Source: Bacteroides congonensis (GTDB taxonomy: Bacteria; Bacteroidota; Bacteroidia; Bacteroidales; Bacteroidaceae). Taken from it: 64,000 bases of DNA. Under the pieces are notes generated by a model that did no database searches, was not told the origin of the DNA, and saw nothing but the letters and a program-made list of their open reading frames with translations. The stretch's first letter is position 1. Each line of letters begins with the position of its first letter. The DNA is taken from contig NZ_FQXY01000007.1 of assembly GCF_900130125.1 (NCBI RefSeq), positions 62,001-126,000 of the forward strand. The letters run 5' to 3'. A program made the position numbers and the translations under genes. Shown piece by piece: positions 42,424-52,072 of the stretch.

Positions 42424-45400
42424 CTATTTCTTGCTATCTATCTCTTTCAAAAGTTCATCCACAGCCACTTTCAACTGTGTATCTTCACCCTTCACTACGG
42501 TTTCGGGGTTATTGGCAACCTTAACATCAGGCTCTAATTGAGAATTTTCCAAATAACTGCCGTCAGGCAAACGATAACCGACAATAGGAATACCGAATAC
42601 CAAAGACGGGTCTTGTAAAGTTTCCCAAGACACGCTTGTCATTGTTCCCGGAACAGGCATACCGACAAGCTTGCCTATATTCTGATGCTTGTATACCCAA
42701 GGAGTACCGTGCGCATTCGAGTAGTTGGCTTCGCATTGCAGCATGATGGAAGGCTTGTTCCAACGACGGCTTGGCATATCACACGCTTCGCGGCCACGCA
42801 CTACCTGCGTAAAGTATTTCTGACCGCTGAAAAGTATCTCGATATCTTCATGCAGACGACCACCACCGTTGAAACGGGTATCTATTACTATTCCGTCACA
42901 GTTGTTGTATTTACCCAAAATATCAGAGTAAACAGTACGGAAACTACCGTCGCCCATAGATTGAATATGGACATATCCAAGGCGTCCGTTCGACCATTTC
43001 TTGACATCGGCGGCACGCTGTTTTACCCAACGTTTGTACAGCAGACCATTGAGCTTTCCACTAGTAATAGGCATAACCACTTCTTCCCAACGTTCCTTAT
43101 TCTGCGGATTATATAACGAGACCAGTGTTTTCTTTCCGGCCATATTATTCAGTAAAGCAGTAATATCCTTATCAGGAGCCAGTTCTTCACCGTTTATCTT
43201 TTCGATAATGCAGCCGGCTTTTACTTTGGTACGGGAATGGTCGAACGGCCCTTTCTCCACGACTTCTGAGATTTGCATACCTTTGCCCTGATAATTCCAG
43301 TCGAACAATAAACCGAGATTAGACGTCACATCCCCCTTACCTCGCGGAGAATAGCGTCCTCCTGTATGAGAGACGTTCAACTCGCCCAGCCATTCACTCA
43401 ATAATTCAGCGAAGTCATAGTTATTATCAATGTGAGGAAGGAATTTGCGGTAAGCGGCAGTCATGGCATCCCAGTTTACTCCATGCATATTGACGTTATA
43501 AAAACGTTTCTGATGTTGCTTGTAGACATGGTCGAACATGGCTTCACGTTCGGCAGCCAGTTCCATCCTCATTTCGGCCTGATAGCTGATTGGTTTCAAT
43601 GCGTCCGATTTGGCATCCATCTTCTGCATATTTCTACTTCCCAGCAAGAATATATCCCCTTTCTTGTCCAGCATCAATGATGCCCAACCGGAATTCAGTT
43701 TATGAAGACGTTTCGTATCTTTTTCACGAAGGTTCATCTTCCAAAGGTCATAGCCGCCTTCAAAAGCAGAGAAATAATAAAGGTTCTCTCCATCTTTGGA
43801 AAGTATGGCACTGCCCAAGTCGGAAGAGTTGGGAGTAAGACGGACGATGCGGTCTTCGATACCGTTGAGTTCTACGACAATATCCTTTGTATCGTCCTTA
43901 TCTTTATCCGTTTCACCAGAGTCCTTTTCAGCGTCTTTGTCTTTATCAGATTTTTTATCTTTATCAGACTTCTTGTTTTTATCCTTATCTTTCTCTTTAG
44001 CTTTCTTCTGTTCTTTCTCAAATTCTTTGAGCAATTCAAAATCTTCTTTGCTCAGGCGATAGCGGTCGTAAGCATCTTGATTCAAGAATACCAGCATGAC
44101 ATCCTGCTGTGAACCCCAGGAAGCATGTGCACGCATACCATAACGTTCTGTCTGAAAAAGAATAGCATTGCCGTCGAGTACCCAAAGCGGAGAACCACTG
44201 ATATATCCGCTATTCGTCAGATTAGTAATTGTCCCTCCCTGCGCGCTGACTATACCTATATCCGAATAGGGGTCATGGCGATTTCCTATAAATTCAAGAG
44301 TGAACCATTTACCGTCAGGCGACCATTCATAGTCAAAGCCACCACCGGTGTTATACCATGTAGAACCATCTGTCACCTGACGTACCTTTTTCGTTTTCAA
44401 GTCAAGTACCATCAATCGGTTGCGGTCTTCAATAAAAGCCAGTTCCTTTCCGTCCGGTGAATATTTCGGATATGCACGTTCTACGGTTTTGGAAGGAAGT
44501 AATACTTCTTCTTCAATCAAGGTAGCGTTGGGGAAGTTGGGGTCTTCTTTACGGGTTATTTTGGCAGTGTATAGTTGCCAGTTTCCGGTTCGTTCACTGG
44601 CATAAACCAATGTACGGTTATCCGGAGCAAAGGAGACGGCAGCTTCTTTGGCTGGAGTATTCGTGATTTGCTTGGTCGTTGCATAGTCCGTAGAAGTGAC
44701 AAATACATCACCACGCACGATGAAAGCAACCTGCTTTCCATCGGGAGATACAGAAGCTGAAGTTGCTCCCTGAGAGAATTTGAGTGCGGCAAGCTGTTCT
44801 TCGTTATCCCGGACAAGTTCTACTTTTACTTTTTGGGGACGGGCATTTACCTCTTGCGTATAAAGCTCCCCATCATAAGTATAACAAAGTGTACCCTTAT
44901 CGCTGACAGACAGGAAACGTACCGGATGAGTCTTGAAGGTAGTAACTGCTTTCACTTCCTGCGGAGTATTCAACGGGAAAGAGTAAACGTTGAACGAACC
45001 GCCATTGCGTTCACTCAAAAAATAAACAGTATTTCCATCGGGAGCATAAACAGGGTTACGGTCTTCCCCACCCCGATTGGTCAGGTTTGTATGCTTTCCG
45101 GTTTGGGTATCATACAGCCAGACATCTCTTGTGATAGATGAAGTATGGTGTTTTCTCCATTCGTCTTCAAAGCCTTTCCGGTCTTGATAAAGGAAGTTCT
45201 TTCCTGTTTTGTCGAAGCAAACCCATTCGGCAGGAGTGCCCAGAACTTGTTCGGTACGTCCGCCGTCAACAGGAACTTTATACAATTCCGTCATAGCTCC
45301 GGTAGGAAACAATGCACTGGCTGCCGGGTCTTGAATAGAAGCGGAAAAAAGCACATACTTTCCATCGGGAGTAAAAGCAGACGGAATTTCCGATGCTGAA

Positions 45401-45714
45401 TGATAAGTCAGCCTCTTAGCCGTTCCGCCAGTGGCAGGCATGATAAAGAGGTCAAAGTTGCCATTGCGGTCGCTGGAAAAGGCGATTTGCTTGCCGTCGG
45501 GCGACCAGACGGGATTGGCTTCATAAGATGCTTGTGTTGTCAACTGAACGGCTGTTCCTCCCTGTGCGGGGACTTTGTAGATATCGCCTTTATAACAAAA
45601 GACAATTTCCGTTCCATTCGGTGAAATACGTGCGTCACGCATCCACAAAGGAGTAATGGCATAGCCGGACAATGCGGTCAATGCCAGTGCTAAAGAAGTT
45701 ATTAGTTTCTTCAT
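42424..45714 (-). CDS. Tricorn-like protease, exported S41 peptidase
   Basis: A 1096-residue protein with a signal peptide (MKKLITSLALALTALSGYA), a WD40/TolB-like beta-propeller region (about 30-540, with SPDGKQIAFSSDRNG and similar repeats), a highly charged Lys/Asp linker (about 555-610, KEKDKDKNKKSDKDKK), a second propeller-like stretch, a PDZ domain (about 790-870) and a C-terminal S41 serine peptidase (about 890-1090) with VIDTRFNGGGRLHEDI and FVGMPVPGTMTSVSW-like active-site sequence. This is the tricorn protease order; the enzyme should degrade peptides in the periplasm. Confidence 0.92.
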   Translation of the reverse strand: MKKLITSLALALTALSGYAITPLWMRDARISPNGTEIVFCYKGDIYKVPAQGGTAVQLTTQASYEANPVWSPDGKQIAFSSDRNGNFDLFIMPATGGTAKRLTYHSASEIPSAFTPDGKYVLFSASIQDPAASALFPTGAMTELYKVPVDGGRTEQVLGTPAEWVCFDKTGKNFLYQDRKGFEDEWRKHHTSSITRDVWLYDTQTGKHTNLTNRGGEDRNPVYAPDGNTVYFLSERNGGSFNVYSFPLNTPQEVKAVTTFKTHPVRFLSVSDKGTLCYTYDGELYTQEVNARPQKVKVELVRDNEEQLAALKFSQGATSASVSPDGKQVAFIVRGDVFVTSTDYATTKQITNTPAKEAAVSFAPDNRTLVYASERTGNWQLYTAKITRKEDPNFPNATLIEEEVLLPSKTVERAYPKYSPDGKELAFIEDRNRLMVLDLKTKKVRQVTDGSTWYNTGGGFDYEWSPDGKWFTLEFIGNRHDPYSDIGIVSAQGGTITNLTNSGYISGSPLWVLDGNAILFQTERYGMRAHASWGSQQDVMLVFLNQDAYDRYRLSKEDFELLKEFEKEQKKAKEKDKDKNKKSDKDKKSDKDKDAEKDSGETDKDKDDTKDIVVELNGIEDRIVRLTPNSSDLGSAILSKDGENLYYFSAFEGGYDLWKMNLREKDTKRLHKLNSGWASLMLDKKGDIFLLGSRNMQKMDAKSDALKPISYQAEMRMELAAEREAMFDHVYKQHQKRFYNVNMHGVNWDAMTAAYRKFLPHIDNNYDFAELLSEWLGELNVSHTGGRYSPRGKGDVTSNLGLLFDWNYQGKGMQISEVVEKGPFDHSRTKVKAGCIIEKINGEELAPDKDITALLNNMAGKKTLVSLYNPQNKERWEEVVMPITSGKLNGLLYKRWVKQRAADVKKWSNGRLGYVHIQSMGDGSFRTVYSDILGKYNNCDGIVIDTRFNGGGRLHEDIEILFSGQKYFTQVVRGREACDMPSRRWNKPSIMLQCEANYSNAHGTPWVYKHQNIGKLVGMPVPGTMTSVSWETLQDPSLVFGIPIVGYRLPDGSYLENSQLEPDVKVANNPETVVKGEDTQLKVAVDELLKEIDSKK

Positions 45715-45734
45715 ATCAAATTATTATATATATT

Positions 45735-46556
45735 TTATTCCAACAAATCGGTTTGAATTACTTTTCCCGTGTAATTATAGAATATCCTGTCGCCAAAATC
45801 CTTATAGAAGAAAGCATATTTATCTACTCCCGTACAATGGCAGACACCAATCTGATGTGACAGATATTCTTTCAGATAATCTGCAATGATCTGATATTTC
45901 CGTTCTTCCGCGTTATGAATATGAAAACCTCCCAACAGTAAGTTACAAGGAGATTCCGGAAATGCCGCACGGACTGTTCGCAGAATATTTGTAATTCCCC
46001 GATGAGAACAGGCGCTCAAAACGGAAAGCCCGTCCGGTTCTACTAGCACTACCGCCAATTCATCCAGAAAAGTATCCGGTATATGGCAACCGTCTTCTTT
46101 CTGAACCCGGAAACGTTCAAAATGGGTATCTTCCCCGTCGATAATATCAATAGAGGGAAAGAGAAATACGCCGGGGAGCAGTTCGGTCTGTTCTTCAATA
46201 AAACGGAAGCGGGAAAGGTCGAAAGCCTGCGTATGCTGCATTCCGTTTTCGCGTTCATCCTTGAATTTAGGAGAAAAGGCTTCACGTTTACAGACAACCG
46301 TTGCCTGAGTGTTCAGTTCCAGGAAATGGCGCAGCCCTCCCGTATGGTCGCTGTGCCCATGGGATAATATCAAATAATCAACTTTCTGCAAGTCAATATG
46401 TAGCAGGCGGGCGTTACGGATAAACAAATCGGACGCTCCCGTATCGAAGAGTAATCTATGTCCCGATGTCTCGATATAGAGAGAAAGCCCGTGTTCTGCC
46501 TGCAATTTACGTCCATAGACACAATTCTCTACAAGAGTCGTTATTGTATAGCCCAT
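45735..46556 (-). CDS. MBL-fold metallohydrolase
   Basis: A 273-residue beta-lactamase-fold protein with SHGHSDHTGGL near 65 as metal motif, SACSHRGITNIL and LLGGFHI later, and CHCTGVDKYAFF near the C-terminus. The pattern matches the 7,8-dihydropterin-6-yl-methyl-4-(beta-D-ribofuranosyl)aminobenzene 5'-phosphate synthase-like group; actual substrate unknown. It is the third gene in a minus-strand row with a flavodoxin-like and a nitroreductase gene, with 136 bases between this and the next. Confidence 0.85.
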   Translation of the reverse strand: MGYTITTLVENCVYGRKLQAEHGLSLYIETSGHRLLFDTGASDLFIRNARLLHIDLQKVDYLILSHGHSDHTGGLRHFLELNTQATVVCKREAFSPKFKDERENGMQHTQAFDLSRFRFIEEQTELLPGVFLFPSIDIIDGEDTHFERFRVQKEDGCHIPDTFLDELAVVLVEPDGLSVLSACSHRGITNILRTVRAAFPESPCNLLLGGFHIHNAEERKYQIIADYLKEYLSHQIGVCHCTGVDKYAFFYKDFGDRIFYNYTGKVIQTDLLE

Positions 46557-46692
46557 GATGCTTAGTTTTTAAACGAATCATACAATATAAAAAGTTCTGC
46601 CACAAAATTATAATAATTCTATGGCAGAACAAGCAATCCGGTCAATTAAGTAATCACAAAAAGAGCAAAGGGTGAGGGAAGTGTGGTAGAAG

Positions 46693-47232
46693 TTACACCA
46701 TCTTTCCCATATTATATGCTTCCTGCATATAAGGAGTATCCTTAATCTCCCCTACCTTCCAGGCACCGATTCCATAAACTGTTCCTTTTTCCTGCGCCCC
46801 TTCCAGGCAATCGAGGAAGCCACGGAATCCGTCGATGGTGCGCTCCATCATTGCTTTATTATCTTCTGCCGCCGCAATAATAAAATAAAATTCCTTGTTT
46901 GTTATCTCCGTATAGCGTGCGCAGCAACGGTCAATCATAATCTTCATCTGACCGCACATCGTGTAGAAATACACAGGAGTTGCCATTACAATCACATCAG
47001 CGGCAATCATTTTTTCAACGATTTCCGCTGCATCGTCCTTTTGCGGACAAGGCTTACCGTACATACTGCAAACACTACATCCGGTGCAAGGGTGAACCGT
47101 CTTGTCTTTCAAGAATATCTTTTCCACCTCATTGCCCGCTTCGAAAACACCTTTCATAAATTCATCACAAAGCAAATCCGAATTGCCACCTTTACGCGGA
47201 CTGGACGAAATTATCAGAACTTTTTTAGCCAT
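46693..47232 (-). CDS. Flavodoxin family NAD(P)H-dependent FMN reductase
   Basis: A 179-residue flavodoxin-fold reductase: phosphate-binding ISSSPRKGGNSDLL, a CTGCSVCSMYGKPCPQKDDA cysteine-rich loop (C49, C52, C55), and ATPVYFYTMCGQMKIMIDR. The cysteines match the iron-sulfur-linked flavodoxin-like reductases of anaerobes. The ATG at 47232 (MAKKVL) is chosen over a longer frame to 47280. It lies 113 bases downstream of the nitroreductase gene on the same strand. Confidence 0.85.
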   Translation of the reverse strand: MAKKVLIISSSPRKGGNSDLLCDEFMKGVFEAGNEVEKIFLKDKTVHPCTGCSVCSMYGKPCPQKDDAAEIVEKMIAADVIVMATPVYFYTMCGQMKIMIDRCCARYTEITNKEFYFIIAAAEDNKAMMERTIDGFRGFLDCLEGAQEKGTVYGIGAWKVGEIKDTPYMQEAYNMGKMV

Positions 47233-47345
47233 AACTTTACTAATTTTATCTTTAGAATTAATAGTCTTTTCACTTTGCAAAAATAGACAATTTATGGCAT
47301 AGTAAATGTATATAAATTACAGAGAGATATACCTTGATTACTGAT

Positions 47346-47975
47346 TTACCAGACATTCTTATGAATCCTGTCCCCTACCCGGATTTCTTTCTGCTTACAT
47401 ATATGCGCATCTTCCGCCGCATAACCGATGGCAAGAAAACAAGTGAACTCATATTCATCCGGAGCATTAACAAGATGTTTCACATACTCCGGTTCGTTGC
47501 CAATAGGAATGCGGAATGCACACGCCAATCCTTCCGCCGTTGCTGCCAACAGAATATTCTCAACGGCTGCCCATGCGGAAGCGAAATAGTTGAGTGAACT
47601 TTGGTCAGCAGGTTGGCACAGAGGAAAATCCTTTTGCCGGAAAAATGGAAGCACGAGACAATTACTTTGCATAAGCATACGTTGTTGTTTGGGCAAGGCA
47701 TCGACAAACATGGCATGCTCATCCTTATCCATCACGCCGGCAGCTGCCTTTAGTGCTGTCTGCTGAATGCTTCTGGTATTTTCCGCTACAGGCGATATGA
47801 GCCGGGCTATGTTCTCCTTCCCTCTCACGACAACAAATTCAAACTGCCGCAAATGATCATTAGTCGGAGCCTTGAATGCAGCCGACAATACCTTTTCCAA
47901 CACTTCATCCGTCACTTCCTTATCGGAAAAGTCGCGAATGGTTCTTCTTTTTTCTAATACTTGATAGAAATCCAT
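47346..47975 (-). CDS. Nitroreductase family protein
   Basis: A 209-residue FMN oxidoreductase. FMN-binding RRTIRDFSDKEV at the start, KAPTNDHLRQFEFVVVRG and, near 130-160, ASAWAAVENILLAATAEGLACAFRIPIG with a family FMN loop are clear. Nitroreductases reduce nitro, quinone or flavin substrates with NAD(P)H. The gene diverges from an AraC regulator (131 bases between starts) which probably controls it together with the flavodoxin-like gene. Confidence 0.9.
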   Translation of the reverse strand: MDFYQVLEKRRTIRDFSDKEVTDEVLEKVLSAAFKAPTNDHLRQFEFVVVRGKENIARLISPVAENTRSIQQTALKAAAGVMDKDEHAMFVDALPKQQRMLMQSNCLVLPFFRQKDFPLCQPADQSSLNYFASAWAAVENILLAATAEGLACAFRIPIGNEPEYVKHLVNAPDEYEFTCFLAIGYAAEDAHICKQKEIRVGDRIHKNVW

Positions 47976-48037
47976 AACAATACATTTTTATAGTTATACT
48001 TATTGTTTCCAGTTGCAAAGTTATCCCACTTTCTTGT

Positions 48038-48079
48038 TATATATTTGTGGTATTATCTCATATATTTGTCGTATATTTG
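48038..48079 (+). promoter_or_regulatory. Three successive TATATTTG -7 boxes
   Basis: TATATTTG occurs at 48038-48045, 48061-48068 and 48072-48079, each fitting TAnnTTTG, in the gap between the divergent nitroreductase and AraC genes. The last is 27 bases from the AraC start at 48107 and is the best placed. No good -33 was matched. Confidence 0.4.
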
Positions 48080-48106
48080 CATAATAGTCATTTTAAACAT
48101 ACTTTT

Positions 48107-48961
48107 ATGGAAGACACCGTCATTCCTTATGAATTGCCCGAAGTAGAGAATCACTCTTTTTTCTTCATAGACCAACGAATAGAAACCAGTATCGAAGCCA
48201 AACTGCACCAGCATGATGCATGGGAGTTGTATTATGTTGTCCACGGATATGGCACACGAATGTCAGGCGACACATTGCAACCTTTCGCAGCAGGCGATGT
48301 GGCATTAATACCACCGTCCATGTTTCACCGTTGGGAGTATTCGCCGGATTCGGCAGACAATGACGGATGTGTCCGTTATTTAATGGTCGCTTTCAGCCAT
48401 TCGCTTGTAGAACGATGTATGGCAGTATTCCCCGAACTGCGTAATCGTCTGACGAACATTACATTCCCGACGAACGCACTGAAATTCGGTACCGGAAGTT
48501 CACAAACCATTCGCCGGATATTGTCACGGATGAACGATATGGACGAATTGGGACGCCTATGCGAAATGTTTCGTCTGCTACCTGTCATATTTACCTCATC
48601 CGACCATACCCTTGCCGGAAAGCCCATGAGTATTGAACGTGACGTGAGACGTATGCAGCAAATCTGTACTTATGTAATGGCTCACTATATCCATACCATA
48701 TCTTTGGATGATATTGCGGCAGAAATAGGCATGAACCGCTCCGCTTTCTGTTCCTATTTCAAACGTTGCAAAGGAATGACCTTCTCGCAGTATGTAACCC
48801 AATACCGCTTAAATACAGCCTGCGAACTTCTTAAAAATTCACATAAACAAGTATCCGAAATTTGTTTTATGGTCGGTTTTAATGATTTGCCCCATTTCGT
48901 CCGGGTTTTCACAAATACCTTGGGAATATCTCCATCCAAATACAGAAAACAATTTCAATAG
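48107..48961 (+). CDS. AraC family transcriptional regulator
   Basis: A 284-residue regulator with an N-terminal cupin (about 15-100, HQHDAWELYYVVHGYGTRMSGDT) and a C-terminal HTH pair (about 185-284) with IAAEIGMNRSAFCSYFKRCKGMTFSQYV and ICFMVGFNDLPHFVRVFTNTLGISPSKYR. The start MEDTVIPYELP is preferred to the ATG 60 bases upstream, which lies inside the promoter region. Divergent from the nitroreductase gene. Confidence 0.92.
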   Translation: MEDTVIPYELPEVENHSFFFIDQRIETSIEAKLHQHDAWELYYVVHGYGTRMSGDTLQPFAAGDVALIPPSMFHRWEYSPDSADNDGCVRYLMVAFSHSLVERCMAVFPELRNRLTNITFPTNALKFGTGSSQTIRRILSRMNDMDELGRLCEMFRLLPVIFTSSDHTLAGKPMSIERDVRRMQQICTYVMAHYIHTISLDDIAAEIGMNRSAFCSYFKRCKGMTFSQYVTQYRLNTACELLKNSHKQVSEICFMVGFNDLPHFVRVFTNTLGISPSKYRKQFQ

Positions 48962-49047
48962 TCATCTTTTTCTTCAAAGACGATTTTATATCCAAACCAT
49001 TCAGCGTCATTTCTCCCATTTTTCGAGGTTATTCCAGAGATTTATTG

Positions 49048-49055
49048 TAAGTTTG
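49048..49055 (+). promoter_or_regulatory. -7 box of the Crp/Fnr gene
   Basis: TAAGTTTG fits TAnnTTTG, 26 bases upstream of the ATG at 49081. Confidence 0.4.
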
Positions 49056-49080
49056 TCCACGATACGAACAACATGATACA

Positions 49081-49770
49081 ATGAAAAAAATACAACTGAC
49101 CGACACACATAAAGAAAAGCTGTTTCAAATCCCCCTTTTCCGGGATTTGCCTTTAAACATTAAAGAATCCCTATTGGAGAAACTGGATTTCGTAGTCTAT
49201 GCAGCAAACAAGAAAGAGATAGTTGTTACACAGGGAACACCTTGTAACAAACTGTATGTGTTGTTGGAAGGGAAATTGCGCACGGATATTATCGACGGAT
49301 TGGGAAATGAAGTAATGATTGAATATATCATTGCGCCACGTACCTTCGCCACTCCTCATCTTTTTAATTCAAACAATACTTTGCCGGCTACTTTCACTGC
49401 TCTTGAGGACAGTGTGATACTTATGGCAACCAAAGATTCTACCTTTAAAGTTATCAGCCAGGATCCGCAAGTGTTGCACAATTTTCTCTGCATTGCAGGT
49501 AATTGCAACATCTGCACCGTATCACGTCTGAAACCACTCTCCCGCAAGACTGTCCGGGAAAGATTCATTGTTTATCTGTTCGAGCACAAGAAGAAAGATT
49601 CCCTGATAGTGGAGATTACACATACACAATCCCAACTTGCCGAATACCTGAATGTATCCCGTCCCGCCTTATCGAAAGAAATTAATAAGATTATCAAGGA
49701 AGGGCTTATGACAATGGAAGGGAAACGGGTGGAAATTTTGAATAAGGCAGCTTTAGAGAAATTCATATAA
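49081..49770 (+). CDS. Crp/Fnr family transcriptional regulator
   Basis: A 229-residue protein with an N-terminal cNMP-binding-type beta roll (about 15-130, KKEIVVTQGTPCNKLYVLLEGKLRTDI) and a C-terminal winged helix (about 165-220) with THTQSQLAEYLNVSRPALSKEINKII. No FNR-like four-cysteine cluster is seen. It stands between two AraC genes on the plus strand; its target could be the hydrolase gene or the neighbouring redox enzymes. Confidence 0.9.
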   Translation: MKKIQLTDTHKEKLFQIPLFRDLPLNIKESLLEKLDFVVYAANKKEIVVTQGTPCNKLYVLLEGKLRTDIIDGLGNEVMIEYIIAPRTFATPHLFNSNNTLPATFTALEDSVILMATKDSTFKVISQDPQVLHNFLCIAGNCNICTVSRLKPLSRKTVRERFIVYLFEHKKKDSLIVEITHTQSQLAEYLNVSRPALSKEINKIIKEGLMTMEGKRVEILNKAALEKFI

Positions 49771-49906
49771 TAAAGAAACAGGGGCAGGGTTGAAACAAAG
49801 GAATAATTTGACTCTTATATCGAAAACAAGTTAAATATATAAATGAGCCGAAAAGAAATGAAACTGTTTTTGTTATATTTGCAATCAGAAAGAAAAGCAG
49901 AAAAAT

Positions 49907-50743
49907 ATGACAGATGAACAATTAGGGCAAATGAAGCTTATCTTCAATTACAACGATGTATTCTACAGTTTCTTCTATGATGACCTCAGCGGCTGCGTAC
50001 ACCGCTCCCGCGAATATGCCATCAATTACGTCTATTCAGGTGAGATGATTCTCGACAATGGCAATGAGCAAATTCATGTCGGAAAAGGCGAATGCGTCTT
50101 CATACCGCGCGACCATCACATCACGATGTACAAGAAGACGAAAGATGGTGAACGCTACTGCGGTATCTTCCTGATGTTCACACGTCGTTTCCTACGTGAA
50201 ATGTACGGTAAGTTGGGACAACGTAAAGTACCGGCCAATACCGCAAAACTCAATTCCGGAGTGATAAAGCTTCCGAAAACGGCCGAACTCGCCAGTCTGT
50301 TCGCTTCGATGACGCCTTACTTCGATCCGAAGGTGAAACCTGCGGATGATCTGATGCAACTGAAATTGCAGGAAGGTTTGCTCGCATTATTACATATCGA
50401 CAAACAGTTCGCGCCGACGCTTTTCGACTTCAACGAACCGTGGAAAATAGATATTCTGGAATTTATGAACGAGAACTACATGTACGAGTTCACGATGGAA
50501 GAGATGGCACACTACACGGGACGCAGCCTTGCCACATTCAAACGGGATTTCAAGAAAATCAGCGACCTCACTCCCGAAAAATGGCTTATCCGTAAACGCC
50601 TCGAAGTAGCTTACGCCCTGATGAAAGAGGGCGGCAAAAAGGTCGTGGATGTTTATGCCGAAGTCGGTTTCAAGAATCCGTCTCATTTCTCAACCGCCTT
50701 CAAAAAACAGTATGGTATGCCGCCGACCGCCACATTCGTGTAA
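49907..50743 (+). CDS. AraC family transcriptional regulator
   Basis: A 278-residue regulator with an N-terminal sensor (about 20-130, GEMILDNGNEQIHVGKGECVFIPRDHHI) and a C-terminal HTH pair (about 180-275) ending VDVYAEVGFKNPSHFSTAFKKQYGMPPTATF. A TATATTTG -7 box lies at 49874-49881. It precedes the dienelactone-hydrolase-like gene by 252 bases on the same strand and is likely to control it; palindromic repeats fill that gap. Confidence 0.92.
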   Translation: MTDEQLGQMKLIFNYNDVFYSFFYDDLSGCVHRSREYAINYVYSGEMILDNGNEQIHVGKGECVFIPRDHHITMYKKTKDGERYCGIFLMFTRRFLREMYGKLGQRKVPANTAKLNSGVIKLPKTAELASLFASMTPYFDPKVKPADDLMQLKLQEGLLALLHIDKQFAPTLFDFNEPWKIDILEFMNENYMYEFTMEEMAHYTGRSLATFKRDFKKISDLTPEKWLIRKRLEVAYALMKEGGKKVVDVYAEVGFKNPSHFSTAFKKQYGMPPTATFV

Positions 50744-50784
50744 ATCGGAGCAAAGTATATTGAGTTTTTTAATAGATTTATTTG

Positions 50785-50812
50785 AGCCTCACAGCGACGT
50801 CGCAGTGAGGCT
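50785..50812. terminator. 28-bp near-perfect palindrome after the AraC gene
   Basis: AGCCTCAC pairs with GTGAGGCT (50785-50792 and 50805-50812), and inside lies the perfect palindrome GCGACGTCGC (50794-50803); only two A-A mismatches break the symmetry. It is 42 bases past the AraC stop and would fold as a strong hairpin. Little T tract follows. Confidence 0.55.
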
Positions 50813-50950
50813 TTCACATTACCTTGCAGCTTGTCCCTTACAGTAACCTTACGGTAAGTGCATCCCTGATATTTTTTAGAAAATGGATAGTTGAGCTTTT
50901 GAGTAACTCCTTTTGAGCCTGACAATAATGTGCCGCTTGTTTTATAGCCG

Positions 50951-50958
50951 TACCTTTG
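50951..50958 (+). promoter_or_regulatory. -7 box of the hydrolase gene
   Basis: TACCTTTG matches TAnnTTTG, 37 bases upstream of the ATG at 50996. Confidence 0.55.
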
Positions 50959-50995
50959 CAATATAAAATAGAACAATAACCATTTAAATAATAGA

Positions 50996-52072
50996 ATGAT
51001 GAGAACAGCGAATTTTAAATCAGTAGCTATCACAGCCTTGTTAAGTATGGGGGTGCTTACCGGCTGCACGAACGGTATAACAAATCAAAAAACAAGTAAT
51101 CATATGGACACATTGAATCTTACACAGGAATGGGACAAAAAGTTCCCACAGAGCAACAAGGTAAATCATCGTAAAGTAACCTTCAAAAACCGCTATGGCA
51201 TCACACTTGCCGCCGACTTGTACGAACCCAAGAATATCGAAAGTAAACTCCCTGCCATTGCCGTTAGCGGCCCTTTCGGGGCTGTGAAGGAACAGTCATC
51301 GGGACTTTATGCGCAGACAATGGCCGAACGCGGATTCCTCACCCTTGCATTCGACCCTTCTTATACGGGCGAGAGCGGTGGCGAACCCCGCAATGTGGCA
51401 TCACCCGACATCAACACCGAAGATTTTAGCGCGGCAGTGGATTTCCTGACCGCACACCCCGATGTAGATGCCGAACGCATCGGTATCATCGGCATCTGCG
51501 GATTCGGTGGTATGGGACTGAATGCCGCCGCAATGGACACGCGCATCAAAGCAACAGTAGCTTCTACTATGTACGATATGAGCCGCGTGAATGCCAACGG
51601 CTATTTCGATGCCGAGGACAGTGCCGAGGCACGCCGCAACAAACGCGAGACGATGAATGCCATCCGGACTCGTGATGCACAGAACGGCACGGCCACTCCC
51701 GGTACGCCCGGTCTGCCCGCCAGCATCAAGGGCGACGAGCCGCAATTCGTCAAGGACTACTTCGATTATTACAAGACTGAACGTGCTTTCCACGCCCGTG
51801 CCATCAATTCCAACGGTGCATGGAACCCCACGATGGCTCTTTCGTTCATCAATATGCCATTGTTGTCCTATATCCACGAGATTGACAATGCCGTATTGCT
51901 CATTCACGGCGAAAATGCCCATTCACGTTATTTCAGCGAGGATGCCTTCAAACGCCTCAAGGGCAACAACAAGGAGTTACTAATCGTTCCCGGAGCCAAC
52001 CACACCGATCTTTACGACCGGAAGATTCCGTTTGACAAACTGGAAGCATTTTTCAAGTCGAACCTCAAATAA
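50996..52072 (+). CDS. Alpha/beta hydrolase, dienelactone-hydrolase-like lipoprotein
   Basis: A 358-residue hydrolase with a lipoprotein signal (LLSMGVLTGC, lipid on Cys23), then an alpha/beta fold of about residues 60-355. The nucleophile elbow reads IGICGFGGMG, so cysteine stands where serine is usual, as in true dienelactone hydrolases; the acid is probably in LLIHGENAHSRYF, and the histidine is in PGANHTDLYD. It should hydrolyse an ester or lactone in the envelope. A collapsed relative lies at 37214-37356. The next 126 bases carry an in-frame remnant of an aldo/keto reductase. Confidence 0.88.
   Translation: MMRTANFKSVAITALLSMGVLTGCTNGITNQKTSNHMDTLNLTQEWDKKFPQSNKVNHRKVTFKNRYGITLAADLYEPKNIESKLPAIAVSGPFGAVKEQSSGLYAQTMAERGFLTLAFDPSYTGESGGEPRNVASPDINTEDFSAAVDFLTAHPDVDAERIGIIGICGFGGMGLNAAAMDTRIKATVASTMYDMSRVNANGYFDAEDSAEARRNKRETMNAIRTRDAQNGTATPGTPGLPASIKGDEPQFVKDYFDYYKTERAFHARAINSNGAWNPTMALSFINMPLLSYIHEIDNAVLLIHGENAHSRYFSEDAFKRLKGNNKELLIVPGANHTDLYDRKIPFDKLEAFFKSNLK

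Noticed and set aside
43900..44060. Plus-strand Ser/Leu/Phe-rich frames over the tricorn gene
   Set aside because: They are the antisense of the Lys/Asp linker of the protease.
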